From a virus: DNA of 40,955 bases. The notes under the pieces were generated by a model. It ran no database searches, had not been told where the DNA came from, and saw only the letters and a program-made list of their open reading frames with translations. The position numbers and the translations under genes are program-made. Shown one piece after another: positions 29,757 through 39,446 of this stretch. The stretch covers positions 1 to 40,955 of the IMG/VR virus record IMGVR_UViG_3300044530_000342; one strand, given 5' to 3'. The first letter of the stretch is position 1. Each line of letters starts with the position of its first letter.

Positions 29757-31543
29757 TAATAGTTATTCCTTAGATACTTTTGGTTTTTCTTAGTTACGTT
29801 TACCACTACACTTGCCACTTCATCATCTCCCCAATCAGGTGCGTATGCGCCCGTGCGTGTATAGTTAATACCGTTTATCTTTAAGGTTGGATGCGATAAG
29901 GCAACTCCTAGTATATCATGTGCATACTCTGGCATAGGCTGGGTAGCGAACTCCTCACCCCTTCCAAGATTGTTATAAGGCTGAACCTGTGAATCTAATG
30001 AACTCTTAAACGGGCTAAATTCTATATCGTTTAAAGTAGCGTTTCTAGTTCTACCAAATACCCTGTAATTCATTGTGAAAGTCCCATCGAAATAACTTCC
30101 AAAAGTTGGCCTATCTGATCCGTATTGAATTAAAGCTGTACACTCATTAGTACATACACAAAGGCACTCGCTTAATCCATCCATCGAAGTAATGATAGCG
30201 TCAGCCGTTGCCGTTACTGTAAAGTTATCTATTCTAAAAGTAGCAGCCGCCCCTGTTACAATTATGCTTATAGTTGAACTATCTGCACTTGCCGTAAATG
30301 TAAATGATATGGTTGCCGTACCCTGAGCAGCTGAGCTATAAGACGGGCTAATGATACCTTGTGCCGTTTCAATATAGTACGATCCTGTTTGGATTCCACT
30401 TCTATTTGTTATATCCCATTGTACCGTATATTCTAAACCTGCTTTAATATCACAATTCAAAGCACCTACCGCCCCATCGGTACTTGCTACTCCTTGAAAA
30501 ACTAAGTACCCTGCTACTATTGTTACACCTGCATCCAAAGTCCAATCGTCAGTAGTTGCAAATGTGCTATTGGCTACTATGTTTCCCTCGCATACTGCCG
30601 CATCCGTTACACCTATTACATAGTTGCCACAAGCCGGATTCAAAGTATCTGCATTCCAATTTAAGTTAACAAAGATATTACCTATGGTTAAGCTGTCGCT
30701 TGTTTCACTCCAAGAAATATAATCTACAAATAACTCTGTTTCCTTATCAAATAAAACTACCGAGTAATCTGTTACTAATTCCCTTACATCCAAACTTAAT
30801 CCATCGTAAGAACCTACAAAAGTATTTGAAGCCTGTACTAAAAAAGTATCGGTACTATCTGCTTGCCCATATACAGTATGCTCACCTACACTTGTAATGG
30901 TTGCACAAACAACCCCACCTACATTTATATATAAGCTACCAGCCGTTATGTCAGTTACGTTTATTGTGATCTTATACCAATTCCCTATGGTTAATACACC
31001 CGTATATTCTACATAATAACCACCGCCTGCCGTGCTTACTGTGAATAAATCGGTAGCCGGGAAATATCTAAATCCCCCATTTACTATGATTGAATAAATA
31101 GAATAGTTGCGTGGGGTTGCCGTGAATATATCTTGCTCCATTGATAACGTACTTGCGCTATCTACGTTACTCACATAAGTTCCTGTATTGTTAGTTGTGT
31201 TTACTACTAATTCGTTAATATCTACCGACCCAAATGGGTTGCCGCTATCTACTAACTTACCAGCACTTACACTCGTATTAGTTCCTGTTAAATAAGGATT
31301 GAATAAAGGTAGCACTAAGTTTGCCCCTGTAGTCTTTGCTTTAAACTGAAATTGTAGTTTATCCGTTGCTTTGTTTACAGGGGTGCAATAATCTAACCCA
31401 TAAAAATAGCAATCCCCTTGCCTTTTATGATAGGCCGTAGTTGCCCATGATGTATAACCTTCCTCTATTTCTGTTGAAGTAGGATTAACCAAGTACATTT
31501 GTATTGGTTGGTTTGGTAAATATATTATATCGTTTGCTGCCAT
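29756..31543 (-). CDS. Large beta-rich virion protein, tail fibre/adhesin type
   Basis: The 595-aa protein is rich in Thr, Ser, Asn and strands. An N-terminal segment (about 1-75) with Cys pairs is followed by two or three carbohydrate-binding-like jelly-roll sections (about 95-260 and 310-450, with TIDNFTVTATAD-type ends). A C-terminal Cys cluster CLCVCTNEC (about 461-469) precedes the final beta region. It probably forms part of the tail tip or side fibres that contact host glycans. Residue limits are estimates. Confidence 0.65.
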   Translation of the reverse strand: MAANDIIYLPNQPIQMYLVNPTSTEIEEGYTSWATTAYHKRQGDCYFYGLDYCTPVNKATDKLQFQFKAKTTGANLVLPLFNPYLTGTNTSVSAGKLVDSGNPFGSVDINELVVNTTNNTGTYVSNVDSASTLSMEQDIFTATPRNYSIYSIIVNGGFRYFPATDLFTVSTAGGGYYVEYTGVLTIGNWYKITINVTDITAGSLYINVGGVVCATITSVGEHTVYGQADSTDTFLVQASNTFVGSYDGLSLDVRELVTDYSVVLFDKETELFVDYISWSETSDSLTIGNIFVNLNWNADTLNPACGNYVIGVTDAAVCEGNIVANSTFATTDDWTLDAGVTIVAGYLVFQGVASTDGAVGALNCDIKAGLEYTVQWDITNRSGIQTGSYYIETAQGIISPSYSSAAQGTATISFTFTASADSSTISIIVTGAAATFRIDNFTVTATADAIITSMDGLSECLCVCTNECTALIQYGSDRPTFGSYFDGTFTMNYRVFGRTRNATLNDIEFSPFKSSLDSQVQPYNNLGRGEEFATQPMPEYAHDILGVALSHPTLKINGINYTRTGAYAPDWGDDEVASVVVNVTKKNQKYLRNNY

Positions 31544-31549
31544 ATTTTT

Positions 31550-32437
31550 TTAGCTTACGCATCCCCAAAACGAACTTGTACCTCCGCTTATTGCAGTTGC
31601 CGTTGCTGGTAATGCTGTTGTTAAACCTGATGTTGAAGAGCCTCCCATAGTTGGTAATGCTGCGTTTAATTGCCCACCGGTTTTAGTAGTATTACCTTTT
31701 AAAGTAGGCACTGTGGTAGCCGTTACCATTAATCCTAAGTAATGAAGTCCCGAATAAGTAGTAGTAAATGCACTTGTTAAGGCTAATGTTTTACGTGAGT
31801 TAGCCGCCCATGCTGTTGTTGTATCGTTTACGCTTGATCTTAATAGGTTTAAATTAATATCATACAATCCAAATAATTGGTTAGTAGGTGTACCTGCTGC
31901 CGTACTTGCACTCCAAATACTAATCGAATTAATAGTAGTTCCTGCTGGTAGATAAATAGCCTGTAAACTTAATCGGCCTGTTGCAAGTACTACGCTAATT
32001 ACTTCATCACATAAATCCCTGTCAAATGTTTCATATAAAGCACCTGTTACACATTTCCTATTGTTTAATAAAGGCAAAATATTATTAGTGGTATTTTTCC
32101 ATCCACCCTCACCACTCCAGCTTATTACATCGCCAATACCTATTACTCCTTTATAAAGTATCGTTTCTGTTCCGCTTACATCCAATTTAATGGTAACCGT
32201 TTGGGCTACCGTATCATTATTGTAAACGTTTATATTTTGAATGTCGTAAACCTGACCACTCGAAGGCGCACCTGCTAAAGCTACATCGGTAGTATTGTTT
32301 GTGTTAATTGCTACCTTTCCATCTGTGGTAGCCGAAGTTGTAAATATCTTATACGAGGTTACGCATTGAAGCTGGTTAGTTGTAACCGATCCCCCTAAAA
32401 CTATTTGGAGTATGTCGTTTGTAGTTGTTAGTTTCAT
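31550..32437 (-). CDS. Beta-rich virion protein
   Basis: The 295-aa protein is very rich in Thr, Ser, Ala, Gly and Leu, with regularly spaced strands and no signal peptide. The first 110 residues look like a structural domain with SGQVYDIQNINVYNNDT. The rest resembles an adhesin-like beta domain. It is coupled by ATGA to a 57-aa fibre-like gene upstream. It is probably a fibre or tail-tip accessory protein. Confidence 0.6.
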   Translation of the reverse strand: MKLTTTNDILQIVLGGSVTTNQLQCVTSYKIFTTSATTDGKVAINTNNTTDVALAGAPSSGQVYDIQNINVYNNDTVAQTVTIKLDVSGTETILYKGVIGIGDVISWSGEGGWKNTTNNILPLLNNRKCVTGALYETFDRDLCDEVISVVLATGRLSLQAIYLPAGTTINSISIWSASTAAGTPTNQLFGLYDINLNLLRSSVNDTTTAWAANSRKTLALTSAFTTTYSGLHYLGLMVTATTVPTLKGNTTKTGGQLNAALPTMGGSSTSGLTTALPATATAISGGTSSFWGCVS

Positions 32438-32607
32438 CGTCTTATAATTCTTCTTACGTTTGATTGTGTTACTTTAGTATTTATTTCTGTTACTGTATTA
32501 TCCACATAAGCCTTAGTAGCCTTTTGACTTGCTACCATTTCATCGCTGTTAGCCGCTAAATTAACGTCTACATCTATTGGAACTCCTTTTGTTGAACCTT
32601 GTGCCAT
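32434..32607 (-). CDS. Short tail-fibre-like protein
   Basis: This 57-aa protein begins MAQGSTKGVPIDVDVNL and contains SQKATKAYVDNTVTEINTK, a stretch common in phage fibre proteins near trimerisation regions. Its stop overlaps the next ATG by 4 nt. It shares the MAQG start with the 416-aa neighbour, which suggests a common virion attachment piece or a shortened duplicate. Confidence 0.6.
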   Translation of the reverse strand: MAQGSTKGVPIDVDVNLAANSDEMVASQKATKAYVDNTVTEINTKVTQSNVRRIIRR

Positions 32608-32608
32608 A

Positions 32609-33859
32609 TTATCTTATTTCTCTAAATTTAATTGATGCATAAACTACTTGTGTACCACTTAATGATGTAGCTTTAAGAGTTAAAGTACCTAAAGATCTTT
32701 TCAATCCTGCTGCATCTAAAGTAATTGGATAACGTGATATAATAGCTGTATTAGTAACTCCTTTTGCGCCACCTGATGCAGCAACATACCCACCATCAAT
32801 AATTATAGCAGGACTTCCGCTAAGAGTTCCTAGTATATTATATTCAGAACTGCTGTATGTGCTATTTACAGCATTATATGCAGTTGTTCCTGATATGGCT
32901 TGTCCTATACAAAGCTGCCATTGAATAGCTTGATTTCCTGAATTGTAAATCTCAACATCTATATATGCTACTCTTGTTCTATTAGATATTCCATTAAATG
33001 TTGTTTTAGGTCTAAGGCTTAACATATGAGTCCCACCTGTACCTACACTAATAGCTCCTGAGTCTTGTTGAAATGTATATCCAAATACATTTATATCTTC
33101 CGAACCACCTTCTGAAATAACAGCACCACAAATAAAATTCATTGTTGTAGATACTGTTCCAGTACAAGTCATACCACATCTTACAGGAAGATTTGCTGTT
33201 TGAATATATGGTGAACTAAATAAATTAGCATGAAGAAATTCATGACAATATATTACTTCTCCACCCATATCAAATCCTATTCTTACTCTTCCTACATAAA
33301 GAGCTTGTACATCTATAACTAAAATTTGAGTTCTACTTACATCTAAAGTTAATCCACTTGTACCTGTACCATCTAATTTATCTAAATTCCAAGATGATTG
33401 AGTTACAGTTTCATTACCTGATGAACTAGCTGAATATACAACAAATTGTGGTGTTGTTCCGTTTAATTGAAATTCTATACCATTAGTTCCATCAGAATAT
33501 CCTGCAAATTTTAATGTGTCAGCTACACCAGCTATCATATTAAAAGTAAGAAATATTAATTGAGATCTACCCGGTTGATAAGGAAGGTATTCATAACTCT
33601 GCATATAAGCTTTCCCACCTGTAGGTGTAGAACTAAAAGTCATTAAAGCTTGTCTATTTGTAGAGTCATGTGTAATTGTAGCACCTGTACCGTTGGTAAT
33701 TTGCTCTAAAATAATTGGAGCTAAATCGTATGTAAATTGAGAATTAAATAAAATAAGGGGATTTGATACCCTTAATCTACTAAATGCATCCAAGTTTGCA
33801 CTATCACTAAATGATATTTCGTTACTAAGTATTGTTTGTCCTGCCGTTCCTTGTGCCAT
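32609..33859 (-). CDS. Virion-associated protein, DAFSRLRVSNP-type
   Basis: The 416-aa beta-rich protein starts with MAQGTAGQ and has ANLDAFSRLRVSNP (about 22-35), a stretch I associate with structural proteins of many tailed phages. No signal or membrane segment is visible. Its codon use differs from the flanking genes: Arg is nearly always AGA, while nearby genes use AGG and CGT more. This suggests the gene was acquired more recently, as receptor-binding genes often are. Confidence 0.65.
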   Translation of the reverse strand: MAQGTAGQTILSNEISFSDSANLDAFSRLRVSNPLILFNSQFTYDLAPIILEQITNGTGATITHDSTNRQALMTFSSTPTGGKAYMQSYEYLPYQPGRSQLIFLTFNMIAGVADTLKFAGYSDGTNGIEFQLNGTTPQFVVYSASSSGNETVTQSSWNLDKLDGTGTSGLTLDVSRTQILVIDVQALYVGRVRIGFDMGGEVIYCHEFLHANLFSSPYIQTANLPVRCGMTCTGTVSTTMNFICGAVISEGGSEDINVFGYTFQQDSGAISVGTGGTHMLSLRPKTTFNGISNRTRVAYIDVEIYNSGNQAIQWQLCIGQAISGTTAYNAVNSTYSSSEYNILGTLSGSPAIIIDGGYVAASGGAKGVTNTAIISRYPITLDAAGLKRSLGTLTLKATSLSGTQVVYASIKFREIR

Positions 33860-33861
33860 GA

Positions 33862-34191
33862 TTAAGTATTTTCTTGTCCGTATAAATTAAAACTAAGGTT
33901 AGCACTACTAGCATACACTCTTATCTTATCGGGTGTATCTAATGTCATACCAATAGTTGCAATAAAAGTATCATTACCAGCAAGTGTTACATCATAATAC
34001 AAATAGTCTTTGGTTGCCGTTGCACCACCTCCAACTGAATGACTTACCCTAAATGTAGCAGAGGTATTAGCCCTATTACATATTACAATAGAACTACAAA
34101 CAGCCGTTCTAGCTGTTGGCACGGTGTATAAATCCGTTTCCGTTGTAGCTAAAGGGGCTACTTGCCCTAAACTTTTAATTACTACTGCCAT
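33862..34191 (-). CDS. Small conserved-type virion protein
   Basis: The 109-aa beta-rich protein has VIKSLGQ near the start, LYTVP at 21-25, SSIVICNR and DYLYYDVTLAGNDTF, and ends FNLYGQENT. This layout recalls short structural proteins found next to fibre genes in many phages. It probably decorates the virion or links fibres. It overlaps the 78-aa gene by 1 nt. Confidence 0.7.
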   Translation of the reverse strand: MAVVIKSLGQVAPLATTETDLYTVPTARTAVCSSIVICNRANTSATFRVSHSVGGGATATKDYLYYDVTLAGNDTFIATIGMTLDTPDKIRVYASSANLSFNLYGQENT

Positions 34192-34427
34192 TATGCTCCC
34201 ATTAATAAAAATAAACTTCCATAATCTTGGCTACTGCTACCTGATACAGCCGCCCACTCTAAAGCCGTGCCTAATGAATTAACTCTTAAATATTTTAAAG
34301 CATCAGACCCCGTATAACTTGGAGGCAATGCAGCGTATAACTCATTGAAGTTATTGTTAATATCATCCTCAGCCGTTAAATATTTATCGGATAAATTAGA
34401 TACTAAAACTATTGTTTCCTGTGCCAT
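34191..34427 (-). CDS. Short virion-associated protein
   Basis: The 78-aa protein has a helical part with FNELYAALPP (about 27-36) and then KYLRVNSLGTALEW (about 45-58), a pattern seen in tail-fibre stem regions. Its ATG lies 4 nt after a TATCTTTG box. Probably structural. No precise function. Confidence 0.65.
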   Translation of the reverse strand: MAQETIVLVSNLSDKYLTAEDDINNNFNELYAALPPSYTGSDALKYLRVNSLGTALEWAAVSGSSSQDYGSLFLLMGA

Positions 34428-34431
34428 ATTG

Positions 34432-34439
34432 CAAAGATA
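34432..34439 (-). promoter_or_regulatory. TAnnTTTG box 4 nt before the start codon
   Basis: TATCTTTG is followed by caat and the ATG of the 78-aa gene. It is identical in sequence and spacing to the box at 1359-1366. A promoter here would give a leaderless mRNA for the fibre genes. No -33 TTG at the right distance was seen. Confidence 0.3.
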
Positions 34440-34440
34440 A

Positions 34441-36807
34441 TTAAACTCCTCCTTTTTTCCTAAATTGTTTCAATGCAGTTTCACCACTTAATAAACCCCT
34501 GCTAATACTTTCAATAAAACCGCTAAAGTAATTAACACTTCCATCATTTGTATGATAATATCTAAATGGGTATTGCATTACACTATCAAATACATCACGA
34601 TTGACCGACAAAGTTGATTCACCTACCAATAGCCTACCTTCCTCACATTCATTCGTAGGCACTAAACCACCTCCATTATATAAGGCATCCACTCCAAAGA
34701 ATGATAGCCCGGTACTACCTACAACTCCATAAGCAATTCCTAAAACATCGAACTCACTAAAAGGTACGTATTGGTTTAACCATAATCCATTTAATCCGAA
34801 AGGTTTTTTAACATATACCCCTAGCGTATCACCCTCACTCATATAAAAAGTCCTATCTAAAACAAACGTATATGAACTTAAATCTAAAATAGTTACGGCT
34901 GCACTTTCACTTGCTATAATGTTTCCACTAACTGATACTTGAACTAACTCAACTTGCTGGGTAAAGTCATAAGAGAACCCACTTGCCCCACTGCTATTGT
35001 TTACTCTTACACTACAATAAGCATGGTAATATCCATCTTGGATAGCCGTATATTCTCCCGTTGCAGCATCATAGTTTCCATTCGTATCGAAGTTAGGGGC
35101 TGAACTATCATCGTTAAATCTTATTCTCCTGTATTGATCGTTAGGTACCGTTTTAAAGTAAGTCGTATTATCTAATACTTGATCGACTGTTAACTCACTT
35201 AAAAACTGATCGTTACCATCTGAGAAATTATTTACTACCGATTGACATACGTTTCCTAAGTGCCTTTCTATTACCCTCCAATTTGCATAAACATCGTTAT
35301 AATAATACAATTCGCTTGGTGGGTCTATCAATGTTTGAAAAGCATAAGCCGTTCCTGCACTCGATGTACTTCTATCACATTGAATTAAAAATACGTCTTG
35401 ATCTAATGAACTGTCATCAGATGGGGTGAATATTTCATAATTTTTAACTAAGCCCGTATTGTCAACTATAAAGATTTCATCGAATGAATAAATATTATCA
35501 TTATCAATTACCGAAGATACGTATGAATATTCATCGCTTAACACGTTTCTAATTAAGAACCCACTACCTATTAAACTTTCTTGGAACGTTCCACTTGTAT
35601 CGGTTATTTGTTGGTTGCTTGGCCCTCCTGCCTGTGTTTGCTCCGTAGTGTATTTGCGTTTTGTCGAACTTCCATTATACCCACTTATAGGAGGCAAAGA
35701 TTGTGATATGGTGTTAGTGTTTATTATTAACCTTCTTAATCTTAGGTCTAATTCGTTTTGGGTATTACAGTTGCCGGATAATGGAAACTCCTCTTGTACA
35801 TGATGAACTAAAGGCACTTCGCCTATCGGGAAATTATTACTTCCATCACGGCTGCACCCTACAACAACCTTGCTGTAAATCTTTGAAAGGTCAATATATT
35901 CTACTAACCCTTTTACACTATCGAAATAAACATCACTGTTTATACTTCTAAAATAGTCCTCCCGTTCTACTCTTATAACAGGCTTACCTGCACTAGATAC
36001 TTCTAAGCTAAAGTAAACATTGCAAAGTTTATGTAAGTCATCAAAGAAATCTCTAAATGATATTGTAGGGTAGCCCGTTCCATTCCTTAATTGAAGCCCT
36101 GACATAATAACCGCAAAGGCTATTTCTCTATATGTACTTGGACTTGCTAAATCATAGGTAAAAAAATCACTTTCAAAATCCACCTCGTCATCAGTCATCA
36201 TAGCTATAAGCATATTCAAAGCATCGTAAATGAATATACCATTTCTTCCATAAGGTCTAATATCTACTAAGTCATCACCTTCACTTGCTGCAAAAGGTGG
36301 ATCGGTTTTGTTAAAGTTGGCTTCCGCTATAAAGTATCTACCCCTAAAAGGTGAAAACATTTGTACGTTATCATGGGCTACAAACTTATATTGAACATCT
36401 ACCCCATTCTTACTTAATAAGTTACCACCCGTTCTACCTAATTGAAATTCTATTTCGCTGTTATTGTTAATCTTACTTAAAAAACTATTATCAGTAATAG
36501 GGCATTCGGCCATTCGTTCCAACTGATTCCATTTAACCCCGGCTAGTTTAATAATCCCTTTGGCTATACTTCTATAACTTGCACCGAAATCTTCGCTTAT
36601 TTGAATGTCTAAATCTAAATCCTGACAATAATCAGAATCATATAAGGCTCGTATAGTTTCGTAATCGCTTCCTATAAAAGTTATCGACCCTTTAATTTGG
36701 TAAAGATAGCCGTGCAAATCATAGTTTAATGTCAGTTCTTCTACTAGGTCATCTAATCCTTTAGGGCTATCAGTACACAAAGAACCATTCAAAAATATTC
36801 TTATCAT
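34441..36807 (-). CDS. Tail-tip / baseplate hub-like protein
   Basis: The 788-aa protein directly follows the tape measure gene, the place of distal tail and hub proteins. I chose the ATG at 36805-36807 because it overlaps the tape measure stop as ATGA; a TTG at 36816 is also in frame. The N-terminal 400 residues look like domains that join the tail tube (IRIFLNGSL, ITFIGSDYE). A C-terminal section (about 545-690) has a TNF/C1q-like pattern (YTAIQDGYYHAYCSVRV, then FYMSEGDTLGVYVKK), which suggests receptor contact. Confidence 0.7.
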   Translation of the reverse strand: MIRIFLNGSLCTDSPKGLDDLVEELTLNYDLHGYLYQIKGSITFIGSDYETIRALYDSDYCQDLDLDIQISEDFGASYRSIAKGIIKLAGVKWNQLERMAECPITDNSFLSKINNNSEIEFQLGRTGGNLLSKNGVDVQYKFVAHDNVQMFSPFRGRYFIAEANFNKTDPPFAASEGDDLVDIRPYGRNGIFIYDALNMLIAMMTDDEVDFESDFFTYDLASPSTYREIAFAVIMSGLQLRNGTGYPTISFRDFFDDLHKLCNVYFSLEVSSAGKPVIRVEREDYFRSINSDVYFDSVKGLVEYIDLSKIYSKVVVGCSRDGSNNFPIGEVPLVHHVQEEFPLSGNCNTQNELDLRLRRLIINTNTISQSLPPISGYNGSSTKRKYTTEQTQAGGPSNQQITDTSGTFQESLIGSGFLIRNVLSDEYSYVSSVIDNDNIYSFDEIFIVDNTGLVKNYEIFTPSDDSSLDQDVFLIQCDRSTSSAGTAYAFQTLIDPPSELYYYNDVYANWRVIERHLGNVCQSVVNNFSDGNDQFLSELTVDQVLDNTTYFKTVPNDQYRRIRFNDDSSAPNFDTNGNYDAATGEYTAIQDGYYHAYCSVRVNNSSGASGFSYDFTQQVELVQVSVSGNIIASESAAVTILDLSSYTFVLDRTFYMSEGDTLGVYVKKPFGLNGLWLNQYVPFSEFDVLGIAYGVVGSTGLSFFGVDALYNGGGLVPTNECEEGRLLVGESTLSVNRDVFDSVMQYPFRYYHTNDGSVNYFSGFIESISRGLLSGETALKQFRKKGGV

Positions 36808-39155
36808 ACCGCCCAAGGGTTTTTAGTTTGCATAACCTTACCTAATAACTTATTGTTTTGTGAAAGTAAATTGACTTGGTCTAAGCCTAATCTATAAAGC
36901 CTGTAATCATCAAAAGACGACCCTGATTGAAGTAACATTGAAGCCGCTATGTTTTCGGCAAACTCTTTTTTATGTTCACGTTCTTGGTTCATTAAAGCAG
37001 GGCTTACCCATTTATCAATAACGTACTTATCTAAGTTGCCGTTAATCCATGCATTTGCTAATCCGGGTTCGCTTAGGTTCTTATCCGTTGGTATAATTGC
37101 CTCCCCTTCATGTGCCATTACAGGTATCGTATCTTTTCCTTTTGGGTTGCCGTTAAGCTGTAAGTAATCAGTACCATCAAAGAATTGTGGAGGGGTTGGG
37201 GTTTGCAATGCGTTTACTTGTTGAATAAGTCCTCCGATAGCGTTACCAATACCAGCCGTGATCGAAGTGATACCACTAATAATACTTATAGGATCGCCTT
37301 TAGCAATAGCCGCTATTCCTGAGGCAATGGCTTGGGCTGATGACAAAGCAATCTCAGCAATGGCAATAGCCTTTTGAAACTCTAAAAAGACTGCACTATT
37401 CTTAGCAGCATCCCCAAAGATATTAGTTAACGCATCGTTAAACGTTCCAGCTAATTGAGAAAGTTCGCCATATATTTCGGCATCCCTTTCCATTTGTTTT
37501 ATGAAGTTGGCATTAGCATCCGTTTGCTGCATGGTTGCTAAGATACCAGCTAACTTAATATCGTTTTGCTTTTTAATAGCCTCATAGTTAATGTTTGTTT
37601 CCTCAGTGTTTAATAAAACTATCTGATTGTTTTCACGCATTAACGCATTGGTAGAAGTAATTGAAGCGTTTAACTTTTGGTTAGCCTCATCACGTTGCTT
37701 TATTAAGTCAATTATTTCCATCTCTTGCTTAGTATAGTCTTTACCAAGCACGATGTTATCCAGCATTATTTTATTTAAGGCAGATATTCGATTGTTCAAT
37801 TTATCATAAGGCCCGACCACTGCCTCAGTTGACTTTGCAATGTCATCATGTAATGGCTTAACCTCCTTAATCTTACCTATGTATTTATCCCAATCTTCAC
37901 GGGTTACATTCAAAAACTTTTTAGCATTTAAAAAGGTTGTTTCTAAGTCCTCATCACTTGCGTTCTTTAACTCTAAGATAGCATCAGCCGTTACCCTTAC
38001 ACTTACTCCATACTTATCGGTTAAGTCTGTTAACTGCTTAAATTGTTGTTTGTTTATTTCTAATACCTTTGATAAGTCTTCAAATGTTTGAACTAAAACA
38101 CCTTGCCTCATCTCATCTGCAAACTTTTTAAACTCCATTGCAGTTGCATTAGTAGCACCTCCTAAGGCTTCAAATTGTGCCGTGATTTCCTCATCCGTTG
38201 CCAACGATACTTTAATAACTGACTTCTCATAGTCGGTCATGCTTTCGGTTAAGTCATCGACCCCCGTTATCATATCCCTTATTCCCGTTACTACCTGACC
38301 TGCAAAAGTATTTTCTAAGAATGTTAATACATCCCCTCTACCTAAACCTTGTGCAGATTCCCAAAAGCCATTTAATAAAGGTACTAATTGACCGCCTATT
38401 GTTTCCTGTAATTCTCCAAACCTATTCTTTAACTTCGCTACCTGACCAGCCGTTGTTTCACCCATTGCAACTGCCGTACCTCCGTACTTCTCGATTAACA
38501 AGTCAGCCGCCGCCCCGTTGGCTAGTTGCTCTTTTGTCAATCCCTTAAAGGCACTATCCAATTTACCCATCTTACCTATATTCCCTTCAAAGGTTGCATC
38601 TAATTGCATTACAGCCGTGTTTAAGTCTACTCCTGTTACAGTGCTTAACTCTACCGCTGCGTCAATTACTTTCTTTATTTGTTCCTCTGTTCTACCTTGA
38701 TTCGCTAGGAATGTTTGAGCCTGTTGGATGGTGTCATCGTCAAATATAGTTGTATTTTGTAACTCACTTGCCTGAGCCATTAACCTACCTTGTGCCGCTT
38801 CGTTTCCTTTTAAAGCAAACAATAATAATTGTGCGTTTTTTTCAGCATCTATAAAAGCCTCAGCACTTGCCTTGCCAAATTGAATAATCTGTTGAACTCC
38901 AAAAGCAACCCCTAATGAAGCCGCTATTCCTGTTAGGCTGGAAGCCATACCATTAAAAGCCCCTGTTGTTTGCTTAGTTTGCTTATCCGTTTTATTGATA
39001 GCCTGAGCCGCCTTATTAAATGAGGCTGTCGTTTTATCCCCGGCATTATCCCCAGCGATCCCAACTTTTACTAAATCACCTGTTAAGGCTTTTGTATCTT
39101 GGCTGAACTTTGAAGTGTCAGCACGGTATTTAATTATGATAGTATCAGCAGCCAT
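36804..39155 (-). CDS. Tape measure protein
   Basis: The 783-aa protein sets tail length and is ejected with the DNA. Long helical stretches, an N-terminal region with the usual tape-measure start (IIIKYRADTSKF), hydrophobic Ala/Gly-rich segments (about 65-90 and 590-640) and position after the chaperone pair support this. By the rule of about 0.15 nm per residue it predicts a tail near 115-120 nm. It follows the shifted-frame chaperone with no gap. No peptidase domain is visible. Confidence 0.85.
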   Translation of the reverse strand: MAADTIIIKYRADTSKFSQDTKALTGDLVKVGIAGDNAGDKTTASFNKAAQAINKTDKQTKQTTGAFNGMASSLTGIAASLGVAFGVQQIIQFGKASAEAFIDAEKNAQLLLFALKGNEAAQGRLMAQASELQNTTIFDDDTIQQAQTFLANQGRTEEQIKKVIDAAVELSTVTGVDLNTAVMQLDATFEGNIGKMGKLDSAFKGLTKEQLANGAAADLLIEKYGGTAVAMGETTAGQVAKLKNRFGELQETIGGQLVPLLNGFWESAQGLGRGDVLTFLENTFAGQVVTGIRDMITGVDDLTESMTDYEKSVIKVSLATDEEITAQFEALGGATNATAMEFKKFADEMRQGVLVQTFEDLSKVLEINKQQFKQLTDLTDKYGVSVRVTADAILELKNASDEDLETTFLNAKKFLNVTREDWDKYIGKIKEVKPLHDDIAKSTEAVVGPYDKLNNRISALNKIMLDNIVLGKDYTKQEMEIIDLIKQRDEANQKLNASITSTNALMRENNQIVLLNTEETNINYEAIKKQNDIKLAGILATMQQTDANANFIKQMERDAEIYGELSQLAGTFNDALTNIFGDAAKNSAVFLEFQKAIAIAEIALSSAQAIASGIAAIAKGDPISIISGITSITAGIGNAIGGLIQQVNALQTPTPPQFFDGTDYLQLNGNPKGKDTIPVMAHEGEAIIPTDKNLSEPGLANAWINGNLDKYVIDKWVSPALMNQEREHKKEFAENIAASMLLQSGSSFDDYRLYRLGLDQVNLLSQNNKLLGKVMQTKNPWAV

Positions 39156-39446
39156 TTACTTTTTTTTATTTGCTTGCTGTTGGGGCTGCTTATCCTTATC
39201 TCTTTGTAACCTCTCGACCTTAAGTCGTAATAACATTAACCAATCTTTAACCGTTCCTTCTTCATACAGTTGTCTATATTGATCGTAATTATCGTTTGAC
39301 AAATATAGCAATTCTTTTTGAAAGTTGTCTATATAATTTCTTACTTTAACTCGGTATAAATGTTCTCGTATGCCTCCTTCGCTACTTGTACTTGGGTCTT
39401 GTGCAACTCCCAAGAGTTTGCGATACTTAATACTAATTCCTTCCAA
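39156..39446 (-). CDS. Tail assembly chaperone, second frame (gpT-like)
   Basis: This frame overlaps the 227-aa gene by 106 nt in the -1 frame and has no ATG in the overlap; its first possible start is a TTG at 39446. That arrangement, directly before the tape measure gene, is the classic G/GT layout, in which a small fraction of ribosomes shifts to make a longer chaperone. About 61 residues would be added after the shift, ending in a basic/Gln tail (QPQQQANKKK). The coordinates cover the open frame; the real product is probably the fusion. Confidence 0.65.
   Translation of the reverse strand: MEGISIKYRKLLGVAQDPSTSSEGGIREHLYRVKVRNYIDNFQKELLYLSNDNYDQYRQLYEEGTVKDWLMLLRLKVERLQRDKDKQPQQQANKKK
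39341..39352 (-). other. Candidate -1 frameshift site
   Basis: The upstream frame ends GAG TTA AAG TAA (stop at 39341-39343). A slip on A-AAG would move the ribosome to GTT AAA GTA and into the second chaperone frame. The adjacent stop codon could promote slipping. Other shift points inside the 106-nt overlap cannot be excluded. Confidence 0.4.
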
